A stretch of DNA of 7,575 nt, from contig USHS01000060.1 in NCBI GenBank assembly GCA_900554585.1, positions 1 through 7,575 on the forward strand. The letters run 5' to 3'. The notes below the pieces were generated by a model, which saw nothing but the letters and a program-made list of their open reading frames with translations, did no database searches and had not been told where the DNA came from. This document shows, one piece after another, positions 1-7,488 of this stretch (the stretch's first letter is position 1; each line of letters begins with the position of its first letter). Source of the stretch: an uncultured Collinsella sp. Lineage in GTDB: Bacteria > Actinomycetota > Coriobacteriia > Coriobacteriales > Coriobacteriaceae. Made by a program: the position numbers and the translations under genes.

Positions 1-74
1 CGCGAAGGGCCGCCCTCAGATCCTGCTACGACTACGTCCTCGGATTGTGTGGCTGAATGAAGGACGTGGTTGTG

Positions 75-119
75 GGGGGCTTTTGTCCCCTTCGCTGTTT
101 CGCGGCTTTGCCGCGAAAC
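75..119. repeat. Two adjacent small hairpins, possible terminator of an upstream gene
   Basis: Positions 75-90 can fold as GGGGGC-TTTT-GTCCCC, six pairs including one G-U. Positions 97-119 form a perfect 10-bp stem, GTTTCGCGGC / GCCGCGAAAC, around a TTT loop. Neither is followed by a good T tract, so a terminator role for a gene ending left of the window is only a guess. The second dyad is fully symmetric and could equally be a short dispersed palindromic repeat. Confidence 0.4.
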
Positions 120-241
120 CTCGCGCCACTCTGGAGATGGATGGAGGATTTGGCTGTTGCCGCCTTCTATCCCCGTGCTTTGGGGCTGGCTGCCTTTTTG
201 GAGCTCATCTATATTCCTTAAGTTGGATGAAAAACGCCGTG

Positions 242-451
242 TTATTGCAGGGCTGCATACTCGTCCAATAAGTGCATAGAATCTCGTATAGTACGAGTAA
301 GATTTTGCGCTGTCTGTTTTGTGTTTAGCAGAGATATAGTTTGCATAATCTGGTCGAATCCCTGCTCTATTAAAATAAAGTCGCACGTAAATGGCGTAGA
401 TATGCCTAAGCTGGGCTTCTTTACGCTGAGCGGGTAAAAATGACCGTTCAC
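242..451 (-). CDS. Possible small protein, 69 aa, doubtful
   Basis: A minus-strand frame runs from a GTG (451-449) to a TAA (244-242) and would give a 69-residue product. The second half looks helix-prone, with alternating hydrophobic and polar residues (FILIEQGFDQIMQTISLL, then RTIRDSMHLLDEY). It lies in the AT-rich stretch, so a frame of this length is less expected by chance than in GC-rich DNA. Against it: no ribosome binding site precedes the GTG, an in-frame TGA sits two codons upstream, and I recognise no family. It may be nothing, or the remnant of a decayed gene such as a regulator tail. Confidence 0.15.
   Translation of the reverse strand: MNGHFYPLSVKKPSLGISTPFTCDFILIEQGFDQIMQTISLLNTKQTAQNLTRTIRDSMHLLDEYAALQ
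258..299. repeat. Mutually exclusive inverted repeats
   Basis: CTCGTA (283-288) and TACGAG (292-297) form a perfect 6-bp stem around TAG. The right arm can instead pair as ACGAGTA (293-299) with TACTCGT (258-264), a perfect 7-bp match. The two foldings compete for the same bases. A TTTT run (303-306) follows closely. The region lies about 280 bases upstream of arcC and its role is unknown. Confidence 0.3.
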
Positions 452-490
452 CGTTCAACTGTTTTCAAAATGAATAAAATAAGGGATAAC
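444..490 (+). promoter_or_regulatory. Putative arcC promoter/operator region with tandem CCGTTCA
   Basis: CCGTTCA occurs twice in perfect tandem (444-450 and 451-457), followed by TTCAAAATGAA (464-474), a small dyad with TTCA and TGAA arms. A weak sigma-70-like pair, TTTTCA (462-467) and GATAAC (485-490), is separated by 17 bases; TAAAAT at 475-480 is another possible -10. The TGAAT half-site resembles half of an ArgR box, which would fit an arginine-catabolic gene, but the other half does not match. Only the tandem repeat is firm; promoter and regulator assignments are inference. Confidence 0.3.
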
Positions 491-504
491 AGGAATATAA
501 ACCT

Positions 505-540
505 TAATAAACTCGTGTATCGCACGGACACGGGTTATTA
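505..540 (+). promoter_or_regulatory. Leader dyad/hairpin directly upstream of arcC
   Basis: The left arm 505-518 (TAATAAACTCGTGT) pairs with the right arm 528-540 (ACACGGGTTATTA). This gives thirteen pairs with one bulged A and one T-G pair, around the 9-base loop 519-527. It ends 21 bases before the arcC ribosome binding site. If transcribed it would be a stable 5' UTR hairpin; if not, the near-symmetric DNA could be an operator. No T tract follows, so it is not an obvious terminator. Confidence 0.45.
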
Positions 541-576
541 ATGGGTTGTAGGCCTTTTACAGAAAGGATTCCAGCA

Positions 577-1539
577 ATGTCTAAGCCTCTTGGCAAGCCC
601 GATCGTATTGTCGTCGCCCTTGGCGGCAACGCCCTCGGCAACAACCCTGTTGAGCAGATCGAGGCCGTGAGCAACACCGCTCACGCTCTTCTCGGCCTGA
701 TCGAGCAGGGTAACGAGATCATCATCACCCACGGCAACGGCCCGCAGGTCGGCATGATCCAGAACGCCTTCGCCGCTGCCCACGACGCCATCGGCACCCC
801 CGAGATGCCGCTGCCCGAGTGCGGCGCCATGTCCCAGGGCTACATTGGTTATCACCTGCAGCAGGGCATCGGCCGCGAGCTGCACAAGCGCTATAAGCGT
901 TGGCACGCCGCCACCGTCGTCACCCAGATCGAGTGCGACCCGGATGATCCCGCGTTCAAGAACCCGACCAAGCCGATCGGCCCCTTCTATACCGAGGAGC
1001 AGGCCAAGGAGTTCATGGCCGAGGATCCCTCCAAGGTCTTCGTCGAGGATTCCGGCCGCGGCTGGCGTCGCGTCGTCGCTTCCCCCGATCCCAAGAAGAT
1101 CGTCGAGGCTGACTCCATTCTCAACCTGCTCGACAACGAGTTCATCGTCATCGCCTGCGGTGGCGGCGGCATCCCCGTCGTCCGCGACTACGAGAACAAG
1201 GGCTGCTACAAGGGCGTTCCCGCCGTCATCGACAAGGACCTGGGCGGCGAGCTGCTGGCCGAGGACTGCGATGCTGACGTTCTGTTCCTGCTGACCGCCG
1301 TTGAGCATGTCGCCATCAACTTTGGCAAGCCCAACCAGGAGGAGCTCGAGGAGCTCACCGCCGACGAGGCCGAGCGCCTGGCCGACGAGGGTCAGTTCGG
1401 CAAGGGTTCCATGGAGCCCAAGGTCCGCGCTGCCATCAAGTTCGCCCGTTCCCGCAAGGGCCGCACCTGCATCATCGGTGCTCTGGACAAGGCCGCCGAG
1501 ACCATGGCCGGCCTCTCCGGTACCCGCATCCACGAGTAG
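577..1539 (+). CDS. arcC: Carbamate kinase
   Basis: This cytoplasmic enzyme of the amino acid kinase fold interconverts carbamoyl phosphate + ADP with carbamate + ATP. It is classically the last, ATP-yielding step of arginine deiminase fermentation. The 320-residue product is the usual length for the family. Visible motifs are ALGGNAL (14-20), THGNGPQVG (51-59), the PFY-containing subdomain near 114-138, CGGGGIPV (194-201), VIDKDL (217-222), LLTAVEHVAINFGKP (238-252) and GSMEPKV (277-283). The ATG at 577 is preferred because GAAAGGA (562-568) lies 8 bases before it. An in-frame ATG at 541 would add 12 residues unlike the family and has no ribosome binding site. Codon use is strongly biased to C- and G-ending codons, more than in the genes downstream, suggesting high expression. 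No arcA or arcB is in the window, and the 3' terminator marks it as ending its own transcript. Carbamoyl phosphate from another source (agmatine, purine or citrulline breakdown) cannot be excluded. Confidence 0.96.
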   Translation: MSKPLGKPDRIVVALGGNALGNNPVEQIEAVSNTAHALLGLIEQGNEIIITHGNGPQVGMIQNAFAAAHDAIGTPEMPLPECGAMSQGYIGYHLQQGIGRELHKRYKRWHAATVVTQIECDPDDPAFKNPTKPIGPFYTEEQAKEFMAEDPSKVFVEDSGRGWRRVVASPDPKKIVEADSILNLLDNEFIVIACGGGGIPVVRDYENKGCYKGVPAVIDKDLGGELLAEDCDADVLFLLTAVEHVAINFGKPNQEELEELTADEAERLADEGQFGKGSMEPKVRAAIKFARSRKGRTCIIGALDKAAETMAGLSGTRIHE

Positions 1540-1561
1540 TCTCTACTCTGTTGCATTTCTC

Positions 1562-1585
1562 GTGGGCGCCAGGCAAAGCGCCCAC
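1562..1585 (+). terminator. Hairpin just after arcC, upstream partner of the main terminator
   Basis: GTGGGCGC (1562-1569) and GCGCCCAC (1578-1585) form a perfect 8-bp stem around an 8-base loop, 22 bases after the arcC stop. No T tract follows. It may protect the mRNA 3' end or act together with the stronger hairpin at 1606. Confidence 0.5.
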
Positions 1586-1605
1586 AAACTAGCCTCTCTT
1601 CATGA

Positions 1606-1638
1606 GCCCCGCAGTCCGCTCCGACTGCGGGGCTTTTG
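1606..1638 (+). terminator. Rho-independent terminator of arcC
   Basis: A perfect 11-bp GC-rich stem, GCCCCGCAGTC (1606-1616) with GACTGCGGGGC (1623-1633), closes a 6-base loop and is followed by TTTTG (1634-1638). The T run is short but the stem is very strong. It ends the arcC transcript 67 bases after the stop codon and isolates arcC from the PTS locus. Confidence 0.85.
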
Positions 1639-1687
1639 CTGTTGAGGTAGCTGTTCATGAGAAACGCTGAAGACCGCGGAAACCCGG

Positions 1688-1820
1688 CACTTGGGGACGT
1701 TCCTTTCCTGCCGGCAGCTTGGGACAGTCCTTTTCTGGTAGTCATTGGGGACGTTCTTAAACGACTAGTCAAACAAGAACGTCCCCAACGACTACTCATT
1801 CAAGTCTGTCCCCAATGACT
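1688..1820. repeat. Cluster of five TTGGGGAC-type short repeats in both orientations
   Basis: Three copies read on the + strand: TTGGGGACGTTCCTT (1691-1705), TTGGGACAGTCCTT (1719-1732) and TTGGGGACGTTCTT (1745-1758). Two read on the - strand: the complement of TTGGGGACGTTCTT (1775-1788) and of GTCATTGGGGACAGACTT (1802-1819). The spacer between copies 1 and 2 contains the perfect palindrome CTGCCGGCAG (1708-1717); the spacer between copies 3 and 4 contains GACTAGTC (1763-1770). The arrangement resembles REP/BIME elements, which in other bacteria are spread by REP-associated tyrosine transposases (IS200-like). No transposase is in the window, so that link is inference. Confidence 0.7.
1739..1794. 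repeat. Large inverted repeat within the repeat cluster
   Basis: TAGTCATTGGGGACGTTCTT (1739-1758) and its complement at 1775-1794 match at 19 of 20 positions, including 14 in a row. The 16-base spacer reads AAAC-GACTAGTC-AAAC, an 8-bp palindrome between two identical AAAC blocks. GTCATTGGGGAC (1741-1752) also pairs perfectly over 12 bases with 1808-1819, so an alternative larger loop is possible. No T tract follows. Confidence 0.75.
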
Positions 1821-1915
1821 GCCCAATGGCTGGGAAGGCGCATCCCACACCGACGCATTGCTTTCGGGCCCTCTCTCCGTGCTCCCTATAAGTTTAGCTG
1901 GACTCCCCGCAACCT

Positions 1916-1933
1916 GTTCCGCGTTGGCGGAAC
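1916..1933 (+). promoter_or_regulatory. Small dyad upstream of the PTS regulator gene
   Basis: GTTCCGC (1916-1922) and GCGGAAC (1927-1933) form a perfect 7-bp inverted repeat around GTTG, ending 62 bases before the regulator start. It may be an operator or a leader hairpin; nothing in the sequence decides which. Confidence 0.3.
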
Positions 1934-1995
1934 GAGCGCGACGTGGAGTGTCATTCTTTACCGCGTTAGACTAGACGCAGGGAAAGGAGGAGGAC

Positions 1996-3891
1996 ATGGA
2001 TGCTCGCGTCAAGCAGCTTGTAAATATGATCGAGGACGCTCAGCCTGTCGCTGTCGCGGTGCTTGCCAAGCGTCTCGAGGTAAGCGAGCGCGCCGTGAGA
2101 AACTATATCCATCGCGCAAACGACAAGCTTGCGGGGGTTGCACGCATCGTTGGCAGCAAAGGGCAATATCGTATCGATGTTGCACATGCAGATGAGCTTG
2201 CTCGCTTGCTAGACGGTGCGGCTCTGGCCCATCCGGGCATTCCTGATACGCGCGACGGCCGTGTGTCCTTCCTTCTTAACGACCTTCTCATGCGGTCCCA
2301 GTGGGTGACGATTGAGGAGTATGCGGATTTACTCTACGTTTCGGCGCGAACTCTGTCCAATGACATGCGTCTGGTAGAGCAGAAACTCGCCCAATTTGAC
2401 TTGACGCTCGAAAAGCGCCCTCGCTACGGAATCCGCGTTGCGGGTGGGGAGTCGCAACGGCGTCTGTGTCTGGCCTCACTGGTGAGGCCCGTGTTGCCCG
2501 ACACCGACGATGCAGAGCTCGCCGAGCGCCTGCGGGCCATCGCCGCATGTGTGGACGATGCCCTGACTGCCTCGCCCGTCACGGTGAGCTCGCTGGCATC
2601 CCGCAATCTCATCATGCATCTTTACATCGCTCTTGGCCGCATCGAGCAGGGCTGCTATGTCCCGGCTGCAGAATCGGACGTTTTAAAGCTGGAGGGAACG
2701 CACGAATACGCTGCGGCTTTCCAGATTGCCGCAAACATCAAGGATGCCCTGGGCGTGAGCATGCCCCGAGAAGAGGTTGCCTTTATCGCAATCCATTTGC
2801 TCGGCAGGGGCACGGGCGTGCCCGAGAAGGGCTCGGCTGTTATCTCGGACGAGATGTGGGAGATCGCTTCCGAGATGGTATGTGCGGTCAACGATGAGTT
2901 TAGGTTTGACTTTAGCAGCGATCTTGAACTTCGCATGAACCTTGCTCGGCATATTGGCCCTCTGGGCTATCGCCTTGAATATCACATGCATATGGATAAC
3001 CCCATGCTGCCCGATATCAAGACGAGGTTTCCGTTGGCCTATTCGATGGCGGCCGGCACCTCGCAGGTACTCGAGCGTCATTTTGGCAGCCAGCCCTCTG
3101 ATGAGGAGCTCGGCTACATCGCCATGGCATTTGCCCTGGCCCTCGAGCAGCAAGCCGACCAGCCGCGTCGCAAACGCATCCTGATCGTGTGCGCCTCGGG
3201 AGCGGGAAGCGCCCGTATGCTCGAGCACCAGTACCGCAAGCAGTTTGGTATGTATATCGAGTCGATTGAGACATGCGACGTCGCCCGCGTGGGAACGCTC
3301 GACTTTTCGCACATCGACTACGTGTTCACAACGGTGCCGCTCAACGTCAAGTTGCCCGTGCCCGTCCGCGAGGCCGATTTCTTCTTGGAGACGAGCGATG
3401 TCAACGCTATCCGCAAGGTGCTGAGTGATGACGCTGCGCAATCGGACTCCCTGAGCGCTTTCTTTAGCCGTGCCCTGTTCTTCAACCGCGTTGAGGCGTC
3501 GTCGAAGCAGGCCGTTCTCCGATATCTCTCCGAGCGCGCCGTCGAGAGCGGCCGTGTCGATGCCCAGTTTGCCCAAGAGGTTGCCGAGCGCGAGAGCGCG
3601 AGTGCCACCTCGTTTGGCAATGGGGTGGCCATGCCCCATGGGATGCATCCTTTGAGCGCCGAGGCCTTTGTTACCGTGGGCCTGCTCGAACATCCCATTC
3701 TTTGGGACGAATACGGCCATGAGGTCGATATCGTCTTTATGGTGTCGTTTGCCCGGTCGGGCGGCGATGAGGCGCGGATCTTGAGCTCGCTGCTCGCTGA
3801 GATCTTTATGGACCGCCAGGGGGTCGAGCGCTTACGCGAGCGCCGGTCCTGGCATGAGCTGATGGCGCTTGTGCAAGCGCATACGGCTTAA
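1996..3891 (+). CDS. LicR/BglG-family PTS-regulated transcription activator (HTH-HTH-PRD-PRD-EIIB-EIIA)
   Basis: This 631-residue regulator probably binds DNA and activates the adjacent beta-glucoside PTS operon, with activity set by PTS phosphorylation. Domains in order: HTH_11-like winged helix (about 5-60), Mga-like HTH (about 90-150), PRD1 (about 175-280; H208 in LIMHLYIAL, H267 in FIAIHLLG), PRD2 (about 285-388; H319 in LARHIGPLGYR), EIIB-Gat-like domain (about 392-475; Cys399 in ILIVCASGAGSARMLE) and EIIA of the fructose/mannitol type (about 486-631; H548 in VAMPHGM). Length and domain order match B. subtilis LicR (about 640 residues) rather than the short RNA-binding antiterminators such as BglG/LicT, which have a CAT domain instead of HTHs. 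The second PRD2 histidine is replaced by Ala378 (YIAMAFALALE). The ATG is supported by AAAGGAGGA (1983-1991), 4 bases before it. The PTS genes follow 115 bases later, the usual place for the regulated operon. DNA-binding activator is favoured over antiterminator from domain content. Confidence 0.93.
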   Translation: MDARVKQLVNMIEDAQPVAVAVLAKRLEVSERAVRNYIHRANDKLAGVARIVGSKGQYRIDVAHADELARLLDGAALAHPGIPDTRDGRVSFLLNDLLMRSQWVTIEEYADLLYVSARTLSNDMRLVEQKLAQFDLTLEKRPRYGIRVAGGESQRRLCLASLVRPVLPDTDDAELAERLRAIAACVDDALTASPVTVSSLASRNLIMHLYIALGRIEQGCYVPAAESDVLKLEGTHEYAAAFQIAANIKDALGVSMPREEVAFIAIHLLGRGTGVPEKGSAVISDEMWEIASEMVCAVNDEFRFDFSSDLELRMNLARHIGPLGYRLEYHMHMDNPMLPDIKTRFPLAYSMAAGTSQVLERHFGSQPSDEELGYIAMAFALALEQQADQPRRKRILIVCASGAGSARMLEHQYRKQFGMYIESIETCDVARVGTLDFSHIDYVFTTVPLNVKLPVPVREADFFLETSDVNAIRKVLSDDAAQSDSLSAFFSRALFFNRVEASSKQAVLRYLSERAVESGRVDAQFAQEVAERESASATSFGNGVAMPHGMHPLSAEAFVTVGLLEHPILWDEYGHEVDIVFMVSFARSGGDEARILSSLLAEIFMDRQGVERLRERRSWHELMALVQAHTA

Positions 3892-3903
3892 GGCTTCTTT
3901 TGT

Positions 3904-3963
3904 CGAAAACCCTGCCTGCCTGCAATAAACCTCGAGGATTGCGGGCGGGAGATAGGCGTTTCG
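3904..3963 (+). promoter_or_regulatory. Structured region between regulator and PTS genes
   Basis: CCTGCCTGCAAT (3915-3926) can pair over 12 positions with ATTGCGGGCGGG (3938-3949), with two G-U pairs in RNA. The enclosed loop contains the palindrome CCTCGAGG (3930-3937). An outer CGAAAAC (3904-3910) with GTTTCG (3958-3963) may extend the fold. No T tract follows, so it is not a standard terminator. It may be a weak terminator for the regulator, an mRNA-stabilising hairpin before the PTS genes, or an operator for the regulator. A weak promoter candidate, TTGCGG (3939-3944) and GAATAT (3963-3968) with 18 bases between, overlaps it; GAATATTC (3963-3970) is itself a palindrome. Confidence 0.45.
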
Positions 3964-4006
3964 AATATTCAAGTACAAACCAAACATCACGGGAGAGGAG
4001 ACCGTT

Positions 4007-4333
4007 ATGGACGATCAGGGAACCGAGATGGTTTCGTTTCAGCTGGTCGCTGCAGCGGGAGAGGCACGCAGCCTTGCCTTCGAAGCCCTTGAAAAGGCAA
4101 AAGCGGGGGATTTTGACGCCGCCGCCAAACTCATGAAGCAGTCAAAGGATGCGGGAATCAAGGCTCACCACATCCAAACGCAGCTGCTTTCGACTGAGGC
4201 AGCGGGCGAGCATCTGTCGGTGGATGTGTTGCTGGTCCATGCTCAGGACCACCTCATGTGCTCCATGCTTGCTCAGGAGCTCGTGCAGGAGCTGATCTGC
4301 CTGTATGAGTGCACTGCAACCAAGAACGCCTAG
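4007..4333 (+). CDS. PTS lactose/cellobiose-family IIA component
   Basis: This small cytoplasmic phosphocarrier takes phosphate from HPr and passes it to IIB. The 108-residue product is full length for the all-helical IIA-Lac/Cel family. The hallmark VDVLLVHAQDHLM (72-84) contains the phosphorylated His78; Asp81 is equivalent to the metal-binding residue at the trimer axis in lactococcal IIA-Lac, and both fall at the same numbers as there. The first helices show the usual AGEARSLAFEALEKAKAGDFDAA-type pattern (16-39). GAGAGGAG (3993-4000) lies 6 bases before the ATG. It is the first gene of the PTS operon; IIB follows after 46 bases. The protein alone cannot separate lactose, cellobiose and N,N'-diacetylchitobiose systems; the GH1 partner downstream points to beta-glucosides. 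Confidence 0.95.
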   Translation: MDDQGTEMVSFQLVAAAGEARSLAFEALEKAKAGDFDAAAKLMKQSKDAGIKAHHIQTQLLSTEAAGEHLSVDVLLVHAQDHLMCSMLAQELVQELICLYECTATKNA

Positions 4334-4365
4334 CGGCGTGCGGTGACTATCCAACCAATCAATGC

Positions 4366-4379
4366 GAAGGGAATCCCTT
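4366..4379 (+). promoter_or_regulatory. IIB ribosome binding site inside an inverted repeat
   Basis: The ribosome binding site GAAGGGA (4366-4372) lies 7 bases before the IIB ATG. It overlaps the perfect inverted repeat AAGGGA-A-TCCCTT (4367-4379), which ends at the base before the start codon. As RNA it could form a short hairpin (5 pairs, AAU loop) that masks the site. This may tune IIB translation to translation of IIA upstream. Confidence 0.5.
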
Positions 4380-4673
4380 ATGAAGATCCTTCTTGTTTGC
4401 GCAGCTGGTCTGTCTACAAGCATTCTGATGAAGAAACTCGAGAAATATGCGGAGCAAAACGGCATCGAGCTCGATATCGATGCGGTGGGTATCGGCGAGT
4501 ATCAGGAGACGTGCGCCAATTATGACGTGCTGCTCTTGGGGCCGCAAGTGTCCTACCAGCTCAACACCGTCAAGCAGGGGAGCGGTAAGCCGACCGCGGT
4601 CATCCCCGCACAGGACTACGGCATGGGCAACGCCGCCAACGTGCTGGCACTCGCCCAGTCGCTGTTGGGTTAG
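4380..4673 (+). CDS. PTS lactose/cellobiose-family IIB component
   Basis: This cytoplasmic protein receives phosphate from IIA on a cysteine and transfers it to the sugar bound by IIC. The 97-residue product is a typical length. It opens with MKILLVCAAGLSTS, the P-loop-like phosphorylation site with Cys7, followed by LMKKLEKYAEQNGIELDI. DVLLLGPQVSYQ is the other conserved block of the family. The ATG at 4380 is chosen because the family starts right at this strand and GAAGGGA precedes it; an in-frame ATG at 4362 would add MRRESL and lacks a ribosome binding site. Its stop codon overlaps the ribosome binding site of the IIC gene, so the two are likely translationally coupled. Confidence 0.95.
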   Translation: MKILLVCAAGLSTSILMKKLEKYAEQNGIELDIDAVGIGEYQETCANYDVLLLGPQVSYQLNTVKQGSGKPTAVIPAQDYGMGNAANVLALAQSLLG

Positions 4674-4677
4674 GAGG
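4671..4677 (+). promoter_or_regulatory. IIC ribosome binding site overlapping the IIB stop codon
   Basis: TAGGAGG combines the IIB stop (4671-4673) with a strong AGGAGG (4672-4677), 5 bases before the IIC ATG. Terminating ribosomes would be placed to reinitiate, helping balanced output of IIB and IIC. Confidence 0.8.
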
Positions 4678-4682
4678 CGACC

Positions 4683-7488
<2,806 letters not shown>

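Larger units (their letters stand above)
1..576. other. Intergenic region upstream of arcC, no convincing gene
   Basis: No reading frame here resembles a known family or combines a good ribosome binding site with coding-like composition. The first 190 bases are GC-rich and carry two small hairpins. From about 190 to 520 the DNA is clearly AT-rich: hand counts give 23/60 G+C for 301-360 and 26/60 for 361-420, against 39/60 inside arcC at 1141-1200. Three frames run in from the left edge. Two of them close at 54-56 and 58-60, so the last residues of an upstream gene could lie in the first 60 bases, but none of the tails is recognisable. The right part is the promoter and leader region of arcC. 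Confidence 0.6.
1639..1995. other. Intergenic region between arcC and the PTS regulator
   Basis: No gene is supported in these 357 bases. The left half holds the repeat cluster 1688-1820. The right half is the upstream region of the regulator gene. It contains a 7-bp hairpin at 1916-1933 and TGGGA (1831-1835) facing TCCCA (1843-1847), but no convincing -35/-10 pair. TATAAG at 1887-1892 could be a -10 but lacks a well-spaced -35. Confidence 0.6.

Noticed and set aside
47..271. 74-codon + strand frame near the left edge
   Set aside because: Cys/Gly/Phe-rich composition, passes through the two hairpins, no ribosome binding site, no recognisable family.
541..576. Upstream in-frame start for arcC (ATG at 541)
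   Set aside because: The extra 12 residues are unlike carbamate kinases, no ribosome binding site precedes 541, and GAAAGGA is well placed for the ATG at 577.
538..1533. Long open frame on the minus strand opposite arcC
   Set aside because: It is a mirror of the strongly biased arcC codons; the product is a low-complexity run of Gly, Leu, Asp and Ala with no family resemblance and no ribosome binding site.
1688..1820. CRISPR array
   Set aside because: Repeats are short, variable, in both orientations and unevenly spaced, with no cas genes nearby.
2683..3720. Long minus-strand frame opposite the PTS regulator gene
   Set aside because: The + strand frame encodes a clear multi-domain regulator with conserved phosphorylation sites; the antisense product shows no motif.
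3904..3963. RAT-type RNA antiterminator target for a BglG/LicT-like protein
   Set aside because: The adjacent regulator has HTH domains rather than an RNA-binding CAT domain, and no T-tract terminator overlaps the stem.
3900..4136. 78-codon + strand frame between the regulator and IIA
   Set aside because: It runs through the structured intergenic region and overlaps the IIA gene in another frame; no ribosome binding site and no family features.
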